Shown here: piece by piece, positions 1 to 5,360 of the stretch
Numbering within the stretch: the stretch's first letter is position 1
Layout of the letters: each line of letters begins with the position of its first letter
Source of the DNA: a bacterium
GTDB lineage: Bacteria; Verrucomicrobiota; Verrucomicrobiae; Opitutales; Opitutaceae
NCBI GenBank assembly: GCA_021780625.1
Contig: JAJXYI010000363.1
Span: 1-5,360 of the forward strand
Direction: 5' to 3'
Length of the DNA stretch: 5,360 nt
Notes under the pieces: model-generated
Told to the model about the DNA's origin: nothing
The model's input: the letters and a program-made list of their open reading frames with translations, nothing else
The model's database searches: none
Position numbers and translations under genes: made by a program

Positions 1-2781
1 GCGGCGCGAATCGGCCACCTCGGTGCGATTCGCGCCGACGCCGGCCAGCAGGCCGATGCCGGCGGCGCCGATGACGACGGACACGGCCGCGATCACGAGG
101 GAGCGGATCGTCTGCACCTGCAGGGTCTCCGCGGTCGACATGGTCGCGATGATTTCGGGAAGTTTCACACCGGTCTGGATGGCCGTCACCGCGGCCATCA
201 GGAGGCCGGCGGACAACGCGGCCTTCATCGCGAAGGGGCGGCGCTTCCAGCGCATGAGCATGCCGACCAGGCCGGCGCCCACGCCGGCGGACATCAGGAG
301 CCCCAGGATCCCGGCGGTGACGCTGTGAGGGAGGTCCTTGGCTGACTTCGCGCGTATCCACGCCTCGGGCACAAAGACGAAGCGGCCGTAGCCCGCGACC
401 TGGTTGCCCGCGATCCGCACCCAGGCGCGCGCCTCGCCGTCGCCCAGCTTGATCCGCGGGTCCTTCCACACGAAGGCCCAGTCGCTGCGCTTCGGCTGCT
501 TGATCTCGTCGGCCGAGACCGGTGTGAGGGCGGAGGCATGCAGTCCGAAAGCCCGGGTGAGCTGCGCCTCGGCGATCCGCTGTGCGGCGGCCTTGTCGAG
601 GCTCGGCAGGGCGCGGGAGTCGGGCACGACGTGGAAGATGCTCTGCACGGCGCCGGAGCCGGACAGCAGGACCCGATATTCCTCGATGCGATCGGGCAGC
701 TTGACGGTGTCGCGGACGAAACGCACCTCCCAGCCCGGGACCGTGAGGTAGGTCCCGAGAATCTGGTGGAAGGTCGTGCTCCCGGCCCGCTCCCAGACGA
801 AGTCGCCCGGGGCCTTAGGCTGGTACTGGACCCGTGCGAGGGGCTTCCATTGCGCACCCAGATCGACCCCTTCGCGGGCGATGACGGCATGCGCGTCGGC
901 GATGGCCCGGGACTTGCCAATGGTGAGCGGGGGATAGTCCGGATACGTGTGCATCGAAACGACCCAGACGGCCAGGGCGGCGACCCCGATCCAGAACACG
1001 CGGAGCAGTTGCCCGGGCGACAAGGCCCCGTCGGGAGCGCGCGGCGGCTCGAGCATGGGAGGGGCTGCGGGGGCCGGCGGACGCGCCGCCGCAATCGCGT
1101 AGCGGAGGTCGTCGGGAAGCTCGCGCCAGGCGCGGGCGCGTATCCGCCAATAGGTGACCCAGGCCAGCGGGGCGAGCGCGAGGCCGCCCAACACGAGGGA
1201 GTTCGGCACCGAGCCGCGGACATGCGCCGTGTACAACGGCAGGCCCATGCACAGCACGTCGTACGAAAAGTGCATCACCATGCCGGGCAGCAGTCCGAAA
1301 TTCAGGTAGAGCAGTCCGAACACCAGCGCCGGGATCAGCAGCTCCACCATGCGGGCCCATCCGGGCATCGTAGGATAGCTGGAGTGGGCGGCACCAAAGA
1401 CCAAGGCCTCGAGGACCAGCGCGCCGATGATCCAGAGGCCCTTCCGCCCGTAACGCCGGCCGAGGATCACGGCCGACGCGAGCGGCACCGCCCGGAACAG
1501 GCATTCCTCGAACACGCCCGCGAGCAGCGCGTTGTGCAGAGGGGGCGCCCAGGGAAGCTGCATCGACAGCAGCGCGGGGCTGAAGAGCGTCTGCGAGGGC
1601 ACCCACCAGCCGAGGTGCTTTGCGCCGACGATCTGGATGAACAGATCGTAGCCGAACATCATCACGCTCAGCAGGTATCCGCCGACGATCGCACCCACCA
1701 CGGGCCGTGTGCCCGCCGCGCGCGGGGAGAGGACGCTCCAGATCCTCGGATGCTCGGGGAAGGCGGACCGCGACAGTCCCTCGGCCGCTGCAAACACCGG
1801 GGCGAAGAGGGCCATGGCCGCGATCTGCACCACCAGCGAGATCGCGAACCGGAGCACGAGGCTCGTGCCCGGGGTCGAGGTGTTGTAGCCGAACCAGAGA
1901 AGTGGATACGCGCTGAACGCACTCAGCCCGGCGGTCGTGCCCAGCACCGCCGACAGGAGGAGCGGTCCCCGCCAGGCAATGCGCGAGGTCCGGCCGACGT
2001 AGATCAGTCCGCCGACGACTCCGCCCAGGATCAGGATCAGCACGATCGCGGTCCACGAGGCGATGGACATGTTCGTGTTCGAGGCGCGCATCACCGAGAA
2101 CCGGCTGAAGAACTCATCGGGGATCTTCACCCCCTGGCCGAAGCCGCAGAACCGGTCCCCGCGCACCACCAGCACGCGCTGCTCCCGGCCTGCGCCGAGG
2201 TGCGGGTTGGACCGCTCGTAGGTGAAAGTGCGGTCGATGCGGCCCGAGCTGACCCGGTTGTCGGTCGAGGCGACGAGCTTGAAGCCCGCGAGGCTCAGGC
2301 CCATTGCCTTCGCCTGGATCTCTGCGAGCGCACGCGCCTCCGGCTCGGCGAGGTTCTTGCCCGGCTGCGCGTCCGGCAGTTTTTCGCCAAAGCCGAGAAA
2401 GGTCCCCTGCGGCGAGAACTCGACTACGGTTTCGGAGGCGTCCTTGGGCCTAAACAGGCGGACCAGCCAGCGGTCCGGCACGAGCTCGTCGTGAGCCACG
2501 AGTGCGGCGAGGTTCGCCTTTCCGCCGGCCTCCAGCTCGATGAAACTGGTGAGATTGAAGTTGTCGGTGAGCTGGGCCGCCGCACGGGCGTCCTTGCCCG
2601 GACTCCAGTGGTACTTGGATGCCAGAACCTCGGCCGCGCGCACCGCAGCCTGCCGGTCCATGGTCACCGGCTGGTTCAGGGTCGGAAACGCCCGGGTGAA
2701 GTGCGTGAACGAATACGCGGCGGCTGCAATGGCGACCGCGACCGCGGCGATCCACAGGAGTGGGGAGCGAAACAGGTTCAT
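1..2781 (-). CDS. Large CPBP-family (CAAX protease/Rce1-like) intramembrane protease with two related ectodomains; C-terminus beyond window
   Basis: One open frame of 927 codons runs from ATG at 2781 to base 1 without a stop, so the 3' end is missing. The start is the first possible one: an in-frame TGA lies at 2887-2889 with no ATG, GTG or TTG between. No Shine-Dalgarno motif precedes it. The CPBP signature motifs are present: EExxxR at E425-E426-R430, FxxxH at F462-H466, and HxxxD at H504-D508, where the third motif more often ends in N. These residues form the active site of this membrane-embedded protease family. Order: transmembrane helix 7-25, ectodomain A about 26-241, about ten hydrophobic segments 243-610 including the core, ectodomain B about 612-820, then helices near 821-843, 849-868 and 888-910. 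Basic stretches after the segments near 265, 545 and 845 fit a cytoplasmic location and put both ectodomains outside. CPBP proteins are usually only about 200-350 residues. Both ectodomains look loosely PepSY-like, which is inference. Substrate unknown; the protease family call is firm. Confidence 0.9.
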   Translation of the reverse strand, partial: MNLFRSPLLWIAAVAVAIAAAAYSFTHFTRAFPTLNQPVTMDRQAAVRAAEVLASKYHWSPGKDARAAAQLTDNFNLTSFIELEAGGKANLAALVAHDELVPDRWLVRLFRPKDASETVVEFSPQGTFLGFGEKLPDAQPGKNLAEPEARALAEIQAKAMGLSLAGFKLVASTDNRVSSGRIDRTFTYERSNPHLGAGREQRVLVVRGDRFCGFGQGVKIPDEFFSRFSVMRASNTNMSIASWTAIVLILILGGVVGGLIYVGRTSRIAWRGPLLLSAVLGTTAGLSAFSAYPLLWFGYNTSTPGTSLVLRFAISLVVQIAAMALFAPVFAAAEGLSRSAFPEHPRIWSVLSPRAAGTRPVVGAIVGGYLLSVMMFGYDLFIQIVGAKHLGWWVPSQTLFSPALLSMQLPWAPPLHNALLAGVFEECLFRAVPLASAVILGRRYGRKGLWIIGALVLEALVFGAAHSSYPTMPGWARMVELLIPALVFGLLYLNFGLLPGMVMHFSYDVLCMGLPLYTAHVRGSVPNSLVLGGLALAPLAWVTYWRIRARAWRELPDDLRYAIAAARPPAPAAPPMLEPPRAPDGALSPGQLLRVFWIGVAALAVWVVSMHTYPDYPPLTIGKSRAIADAHAVIAREGVDLGAQWKPLARVQYQPKAPGDFVWERAGSTTFHQILGTYLTVPGWEVRFVRDTVKLPDRIEEYRVLLSGSGAVQSIFHVVPDSRALPSLDKAAAQRIAEAQLTRAFGLHASALTPVSADEIKQPKRSDWAFVWKDPRIKLGDGEARAWVRIAGNQVAGYGRFVFVPEAWIRAKSAKDLPHSVTAGILGLLMSAGVGAGLVGMLMRWKRRPFAMKAALSAGLLMAAVTAIQTGVKLPEIIATMSTAETLQVQTIRSLVIAAVSVVIGAAGIGLLAGVGANRTEVADSRR

Positions 2782-2817
2782 GAGGGGGCGTGGCGACGGC
2801 GCAGGGGCACCGCGCGA

Positions 2818-2896
2818 GGCTGGTTGGGGGGCTGGTTTGCGGCGGGACTGCCGGCTCCGACTGGTCTGCTGGCGGTCGGGGCGGGATCAACCAGCC
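2818..2896. repeat. Cluster of GGCTGGTT 8-mers upstream of the membrane protease gene
   Basis: GGCTGGTT occurs on the plus strand at 2818-2825 and 2830-2837, spaced 12 bases apart. Its reverse complement AACCAGCC lies at 2889-2896. These positions are 37 to 115 bases upstream of the protease ATG at 2781. A further copy at 2669-2676 lies inside the coding sequence. The arrangement could be a regulator-binding cluster or could fold, since the copies are in opposite orientations. In GC-rich DNA such 8-mers can also recur by chance. No promoter hexamers could be assigned convincingly in this spacer. Confidence 0.3.
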
Positions 2897-3044
2897 CGCG
2901 GGCTATCTCTGGGTCAACGGAAAACCTGTGCACGATGCCGGCCCTCGGGTCGGCGATGCCCGTCAGGTTGTTATCCTGCGTTGGACGGATCTCCGTGCCG
3001 GCTGGGGCAGGGAGCGTCCATCCCTGAACTGATCTTCTCCGCGC

Positions 3045-3062
3045 CCTTCCGCCGTTGGAAGG
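3045..3062 (-). terminator. Small stem-loop just after the VOC gene stop, weak terminator candidate
   Basis: CCTTCC at 3045-3050 and GGAAGG at 3057-3062 form a perfect 6-bp stem around a 6-base loop. It starts 6 bases past the VOC stop codon, on the minus strand in the direction of transcription. No T-rich tract follows on that strand, so it is not a classical intrinsic terminator. It could instead be a 3'-end stabilising hairpin, or chance. If it does not terminate, VOC transcripts could continue into the protease gene across the spacer. Confidence 0.3.
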
Positions 3063-3068
3063 CTGTGC

Positions 3069-3458
3069 CTATTCGACCTTGGTGGAAATCCACCAGGTGG
3101 TGCCGCCGGAATCCTTCACCGCCCCGCGCTTGTTCTCGTCGGGGCCTTTCGCCGGCACCTGAACCGAAGTGGCTCCGAACTTGAGCGCCTTGTCGTAGGT
3201 TGCATCGACATCGGGCACGTAAACGTGCACGTGGCCACCGACGGACGGCCAGTTGGGAGGAAATTCGTCGCTCAACATCAGCACCGTGTCATCGATGCGG
3301 ACTTCGGCGTGTAGGACGCGACCGTTCTCATCCGGGAACCTGTCGAGCGAAGTTGCTCCGAATACCTGCGTTAAAAACTCGATCGTTACGTCGGCGCCTG
3401 TGACGACCAGATAGGGGGAAAGGGTGTTGTAATTGGCTGGCTTGTAAGGGACGGACAT
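3069..3458 (-). CDS. VOC (glyoxalase/bleomycin-resistance fold) family protein, PhnB-like subgroup
   Basis: This complete 129-residue protein has the usual length for a single-chain VOC protein that dimerises or pairs its two beta-alpha-beta-beta-beta modules. Module one opens with the typical 'SPYLVV' strand at 14-19, followed by the FGA turn at 33-35 and the strand LHAEVRID at 49-56, then LMLSDE at 60-65. Module two begins at GGHVHVYVPDVD (74-85), continues with the helix to FGAT at 94-97, and ends in GAVKDSGGTTWWIST (112-126). H50 and the C-terminal strand lie where the family often carries metal ligands. The usual DPFGH tip is replaced by DSGGT, as in the 'KDxxGNTWWIATHVE'-like subgroup. 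VOC members include glyoxalases, dioxygenases and resistance proteins, so no reaction can be assigned. No Shine-Dalgarno sequence precedes the ATG. It is divergent from the aldo/keto reductase gene and lies 287 bases upstream of the protease gene on the same strand. Confidence 0.9.
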   Translation of the reverse strand: MSVPYKPANYNTLSPYLVVTGADVTIEFLTQVFGATSLDRFPDENGRVLHAEVRIDDTVLMLSDEFPPNWPSVGGHVHVYVPDVDATYDKALKFGATSVQVPAKGPDENKRGAVKDSGGTTWWISTKVE

Positions 3459-3494
3459 GGGGCTGGTGGTGATGAGCGAAGCCTAATGTCGGTC

Positions 3495-3523
3495 TCGAAA
3501 AACGCAAACGACGCGCGTTTCGA
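3495..3523 (-). promoter_or_regulatory. Imperfect inverted repeat upstream of the VOC gene, operator or 5'-UTR hairpin candidate
   Basis: TCGAAA at 3495-3500 pairs with TTTCGA at 3518-3523, and CGC at 3503-3505 with GCG at 3515-3517. This gives nine base pairs with a 2-base bulge (3501-3502) and a 9-base loop (3506-3514). It lies 37 bases upstream of the VOC start codon. Within it, AAACG occurs twice and its complement CGTTT once, so alternative shorter pairings exist. The position suits a repressor operator or a leader hairpin for the VOC gene. Function is inferred from symmetry and position only. Confidence 0.35.
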
Positions 3524-3679
3524 ATGCCGGCGGCAGGGCGTTTTATGGGCGTTCAGGGCCAGACTCCGTTCGAAGCGCACGTCCACGAGCTCTGCTGCGC
3601 CAGGGACGGGATAATGCGTTCCTTCTGCAGAATGCCGTTCTCCGCGGCATCGACGCCAGGGCCGCACCCGAGGCCGGGG

Positions 3680-3698
3680 CCCGCGGTCCGCGGGGACC
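3680..3698. promoter_or_regulatory. GC-rich palindrome upstream of the aldo/keto reductase gene
   Basis: CCCGCGG at 3680-3686 and CCGCGGG at 3688-3694 are perfect reverse complements around a single T. An overlapping alternative pairs GGTCC at 3685-3689 with GGACC at 3694-3698. The element lies about 76-94 bases before the reductase ATG. It could be an operator for a dimeric regulator of the reductase gene. Palindromes of this composition also arise readily in GC-rich DNA, so confidence is low. Confidence 0.25.
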
Positions 3699-3760
3699 TT
3701 GCTCTAATGTTGTAACCTTCTCGGCCGGGGAAGCACGTGACATCGCCGCGGATGCGCCGC

Positions 3761-3764
3761 AAGG
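3761..3764 (+). promoter_or_regulatory. Weak ribosome binding site for the aldo/keto reductase gene
   Basis: AAGG lies 9 bases before the ATG at 3774, followed by a G-run closer to the start. It is the only one of the four starts here with a recognisable, though partial, Shine-Dalgarno match. It supports ATG at 3774, which also places the family's N-terminal strand (residues 3-6, YRRL) directly after the start. Confidence 0.4.
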
Positions 3765-3773
3765 CTTGGGGGC

Positions 3774-4763
3774 ATGAATTACCGCAGACTCGGACGCACG
3801 GGATTGAAGGTTTCGGAACTGTGCCTCGGCACGATGCAATTCGGATGGACAACGGATGAGGCCAACTCGATCGCGGTCATGGACGCATTCGTGGCCGCGG
3901 GCGGGACGTTCATCGACACCGCCGACATCTATACGATGTGGGGGCCGCGCGGCCTCGCCGCCGCCGGCGAATCGGAGGAGATCATCGGTCGCTGGATGAA
4001 ACTGCGCGGCAACCGCGACCGCATCGTGCTCGCCACGAAGGTGCGCGGAAAAATGTGGGAGGGGCCGGACGGGGAGGGGCTCTCCCGCGCCCGCGTCATC
4101 CGCTGCTGCGAGGATTCGCTGCGCCGGCTGCAGACCGATCACATCGACCTCTACCAGTGCCACTGGGCCGATCTCGAGACGCCGATCGACGAGACCCTCT
4201 CGGCCCTCGACGATCTGGTTCGCGCCGGCAAGGTTCGCTACATCGGTGCGTCCAATTATCCCGCCTGGCGACTGATGGAGGCGCTGTGGCAGAGCGATCG
4301 CCACGGTTTCGCAAGTTTCGTGAGTTACCAGCCGCAGTATTCGCTGATGGAGCGCGCCGGCTTCGAAATCGAAGCCATGCCGCTGTGCCGCCACCACGGG
4401 CTCGGCGTGATGCCGTATTCGCCGCTCGCCTGCGGTTTCCTCACGGGCAAGTACCGCCGCGGCGTGGACGTGAAGAGCATCCGCGCCCAGGAAGTCCGCG
4501 ACCTCTACGCCAACGACCGCGGTTTCGCGATCGTCGACGGACTCGAGAGGATCGCGACCGCGCACGGGAAGACCGTCGCCCAGACCGCCTTCGCGTGGCT
4601 GCTGACCAATCCGGTCGTGACCTCGCCCATCGTCGGCGCGAACACCGCCGCCCAGCTGCAGGAATCGCTCGGCGCCGTCGGCTACCGCCTGAGCCCTGAG
4701 GAAATGGAGTCGCTCAACACGCTGTCCTCCTACCCGAAGAACTGGCGTCCCATCTGGGACTGA
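3774..4763 (+). CDS. Aldo/keto reductase, NAD(P)H-dependent
   Basis: This is a complete 329-residue protein, typical for a single-domain (beta/alpha)8-barrel aldo/keto reductase. Such cytoplasmic enzymes reduce aldehydes or ketones to alcohols with NAD(P)H. All four catalytic residues are visible: D48 and Y53 (in DTADIY), K89 (in ATKVRG) and H130 (in QCHW). The N-terminal [18 protein letters not shown] (7-24) is the usual opening of this superfamily. Cofactor-site elements follow: GASN at 158-161, Q186, [13 protein letters not shown] at 215-227, and the C-terminal IVGAN at 286-290 that normally contacts the nucleotide phosphate. It ends with the usual helical tail and TGA at 4761-4763. The sequence resembles the group containing bacterial YajO/Tas-like and aryl-alcohol-dehydrogenase-like reductases, but the substrate cannot be read from it. 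It has its own upstream region, shared divergently with the VOC gene, and a strong hairpin after the stop, which suggests a monocistronic unit. Family call very sure; substrate unknown. Confidence 0.97.
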   Translation: MNYRRLGRTGLKVSELCLGTMQFGWTTDEANSIAVMDAFVAAGGTFIDTADIYTMWGPRGLAAAGESEEIIGRWMKLRGNRDRIVLATKVRGKMWEGPDGEGLSRARVIRCCEDSLRRLQTDHIDLYQCHWADLETPIDETLSALDDLVRAGKVRYIGASNYPAWRLMEALWQSDRHGFASFVSYQPQYSLMERAGFEIEAMPLCRHHGLGVMPYSPLACGFLTGKYRRGVDVKSIRAQEVRDLYANDRGFAIVDGLERIATAHGKTVAQTAFAWLLTNPVVTSPIVGANTAAQLQESLGAVGYRLSPEEMESLNTLSSYPKNWRPIWD

Positions 4764-4781
4764 GTCACCCCGGCCTCCGCC

Positions 4782-4816
4782 CCGGGCGGCGCGCGACCCC
4801 TCGCACCGCCGCCCGG
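4782..4816 (+). terminator. Strong GC-rich hairpin after the aldo/keto reductase gene
   Basis: CCGGGCGGCG at 4782-4791 pairs perfectly with CGCCGCCCGG at 4807-4816. Inside, GCGA at 4793-4796 pairs with TCGC at 4801-4804 around a CCCC loop, giving a 10 + 4 bp stem with a small asymmetric internal loop. It begins 18 bases after the reductase stop and ends 34 bases before the next start. A T-rich stretch (CTTTCGCTTTCG) appears only from 4831, so it is not a textbook intrinsic terminator. The 5' arm could also fold with CCGCCC just before it. It probably separates the reductase transcript from the permease gene. Confidence 0.6.
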
Positions 4817-4850
4817 CCGAAACGTCATCCCTTTCGCTTTCGTTCCCCCA

Positions 4851-5360
4851 ATGACTTCCCTCGTCGCAGCTTTCCGCTCCCTGCGCCGCTCCCCGGGCTA
4901 TGTCGTGGTCGCGGTGATCACGCTGGCCCTCGGCATCGGTGTGAACGCGTCGATGTTCAGCCTCATCGACGCCGTCATGTTTCGCACGGCGCCCTTCCCG
5001 CATCCGGAGCAGCTGGTGCGGATCCTCGCCGCCACGCGCAATGGCGACCTCCGCGAATTCGCCGAGGCCGAGGTGCGCGAGGTGCACAGCCAGACACTTC
5101 CTCTCAAGGCGCTCACCACGCTGTGGCCGACCTTCTACTCCGTGGCGGAACGCGGACGTCCCGCGGAGCGCTTCGGCGCCGTCGCGGCATCGGCCGACTT
5201 GTTCGACACTTTCGGCATTCACCCCGTGCTCGGCCGGCCGTTCACCGCGGAGGAGACGAAACAGGGCAAGAATCAGGTCGTGCTGCTCAGCTACCGTTTC
5301 TGGCAGCAGCGCTACGACGGCCGGCCCGACGTCCTTGGCCGGACCCTCCGGCTCGACGGG
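4851..5360 (+). CDS. MacB/FtsX-type ABC transporter permease (possibly acidobacterial-type duplicated permease), N-terminal part
   Basis: The first 170 codons are present and the frame is open at the right edge. Residues 1-16 are a short basic cytoplasmic segment (FRSLRRSPGY). A transmembrane helix follows at about 17-40, with the typical TLALGIGVNASMFSLIDAV run (24-42). A periplasmic MacB_PCD-like domain then begins near 45. It shows FPHPEQLVRI (49-58) and, near the window end, LLSYRFWQQRY and VLGRTLRLDG, which closely follow the family pattern. Such permeases work with a separate ATPase, in efflux or lipoprotein-type mechanotransmission across the inner membrane. None is visible here. In several soil phyla they are about 800-residue 'orphan' permeases with two FtsX halves. 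Whether this is that form or the usual roughly 400-residue form cannot be seen. The ATG lacks a Shine-Dalgarno motif and is preceded by a C-run (TTCCCCCA). Family sure; substrate unknown. Confidence 0.93.
   Translation, partial: MTSLVAAFRSLRRSPGYVVVAVITLALGIGVNASMFSLIDAVMFRTAPFPHPEQLVRILAATRNGDLREFAEAEVREVHSQTLPLKALTTLWPTFYSVAERGRPAERFGAVAASADLFDTFGIHPVLGRPFTAEETKQGKNQVVLLSYRFWQQRYDGRPDVLGRTLRLDG

Larger units (their letters stand above)
3459..3773. other. Divergent intergenic region between the VOC and aldo/keto reductase genes
   Basis: These 315 bases separate two divergent starts, so the promoters of both genes should lie here. I see no convincing gene. The short frames are GC-driven and lack recognisable protein features. 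Two inverted repeats are visible, at 3495-3523 near the VOC gene and at 3680-3698 nearer the reductase. The palindrome TTCGAA occurs twice, at 3519-3524 and 3569-3574. Relatively AT-rich patches lie around 3496-3520 and 3701-3718, but neither gives a convincing pair of -35/-10 hexamers with normal spacing. Such hexamers may not apply to this organism. Confidence 0.7.

Noticed and set aside
815..2056. Minus-strand open frame of 413 codons in a second frame inside the protease gene
   Set aside because: It is rich in R, A, P and G, lacks recognisable domains and overlaps fully with the real frame. It is a high-GC shadow.
538..3027. Plus-strand open frame of 829 codons opposite the membrane protease gene
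   Set aside because: Its translation is dominated by R, H, Q, G, E and D with no hydrophobic core or family motif, as expected for the antisense of a GC-rich gene. The minus strand carries clear CPBP motifs and membrane helices across the same bases.
3524..3715. Small plus-strand frame in the divergent intergenic region
   Set aside because: It has no ribosome site and no recognisable protein feature, and it runs across the 3680 palindrome. The codon pattern is not convincing.
3701..3718. TAATGT/TGTAAC as a -10 box for the reductase
   Set aside because: No -35-like hexamer lies at suitable spacing; the bases there are CCGCGG-type palindrome sequence.
3938..4699. Plus-strand open frame of 253 codons inside the reductase gene
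   Set aside because: It is Arg/Pro-rich and offset from the reductase frame, which contains the complete catalytic tetrad.
3543..5222. Minus-strand open frame of 559 codons opposite the reductase and permease genes
   Set aside because: It runs antisense across two genes with strong family motifs and across the hairpin between them. Its low-complexity charged composition marks it as a shadow.

Overview
The window holds four protein-coding genes, two of them cut by the window edges. There is no sign of an RNA gene, CRISPR array, insertion sequence or phage gene. Base composition is GC-rich, roughly two thirds by eye, so long spurious open frames lie opposite the real genes. The right-hand gene begins like the MacB/FtsX-type permeases that occur in many copies in Acidobacteriota, Verrucomicrobiota (notably Opitutales) and Gemmatimonadota. 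With the high GC and the near absence of Shine-Dalgarno motifs, this suggests one of those phyla. Verrucomicrobiota or Acidobacteriota is my best guess, but the window alone does not settle it.

Layout: 1-2781 (minus) is one uninterrupted frame of 927 codons that runs off the left edge. It encodes a very large membrane protein with a CPBP (CAAX protease / Rce1-like) intramembrane protease core. Two similar extracytoplasmic domains, apparently an internal duplication, flank that core. A 287-base spacer follows, with repeated 8-mers near the protease start and a small stem-loop next to the upstream gene's stop. 3069-3458 (minus) encodes a small VOC/glyoxalase-fold protein. 3459-3773 is a divergent intergenic region with two inverted repeats. 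3774-4763 (plus) encodes an aldo/keto reductase with a complete catalytic tetrad, followed by a strong GC-rich hairpin. 4851-5360 (plus) is the first 170 codons of an ABC-type permease of the MacB_PCD/FtsX class.

The genes do not form an obvious pathway. The VOC protein and the reductase are divergent, share one regulatory region and both belong to families that often handle reactive carbonyls, but a joint role is only inference. The protease and the permease are both envelope proteins with large extracytoplasmic domains, at opposite ends and on opposite strands. The most unusual item is the protease with paired ectodomains. I see no convincing new multi-gene system.
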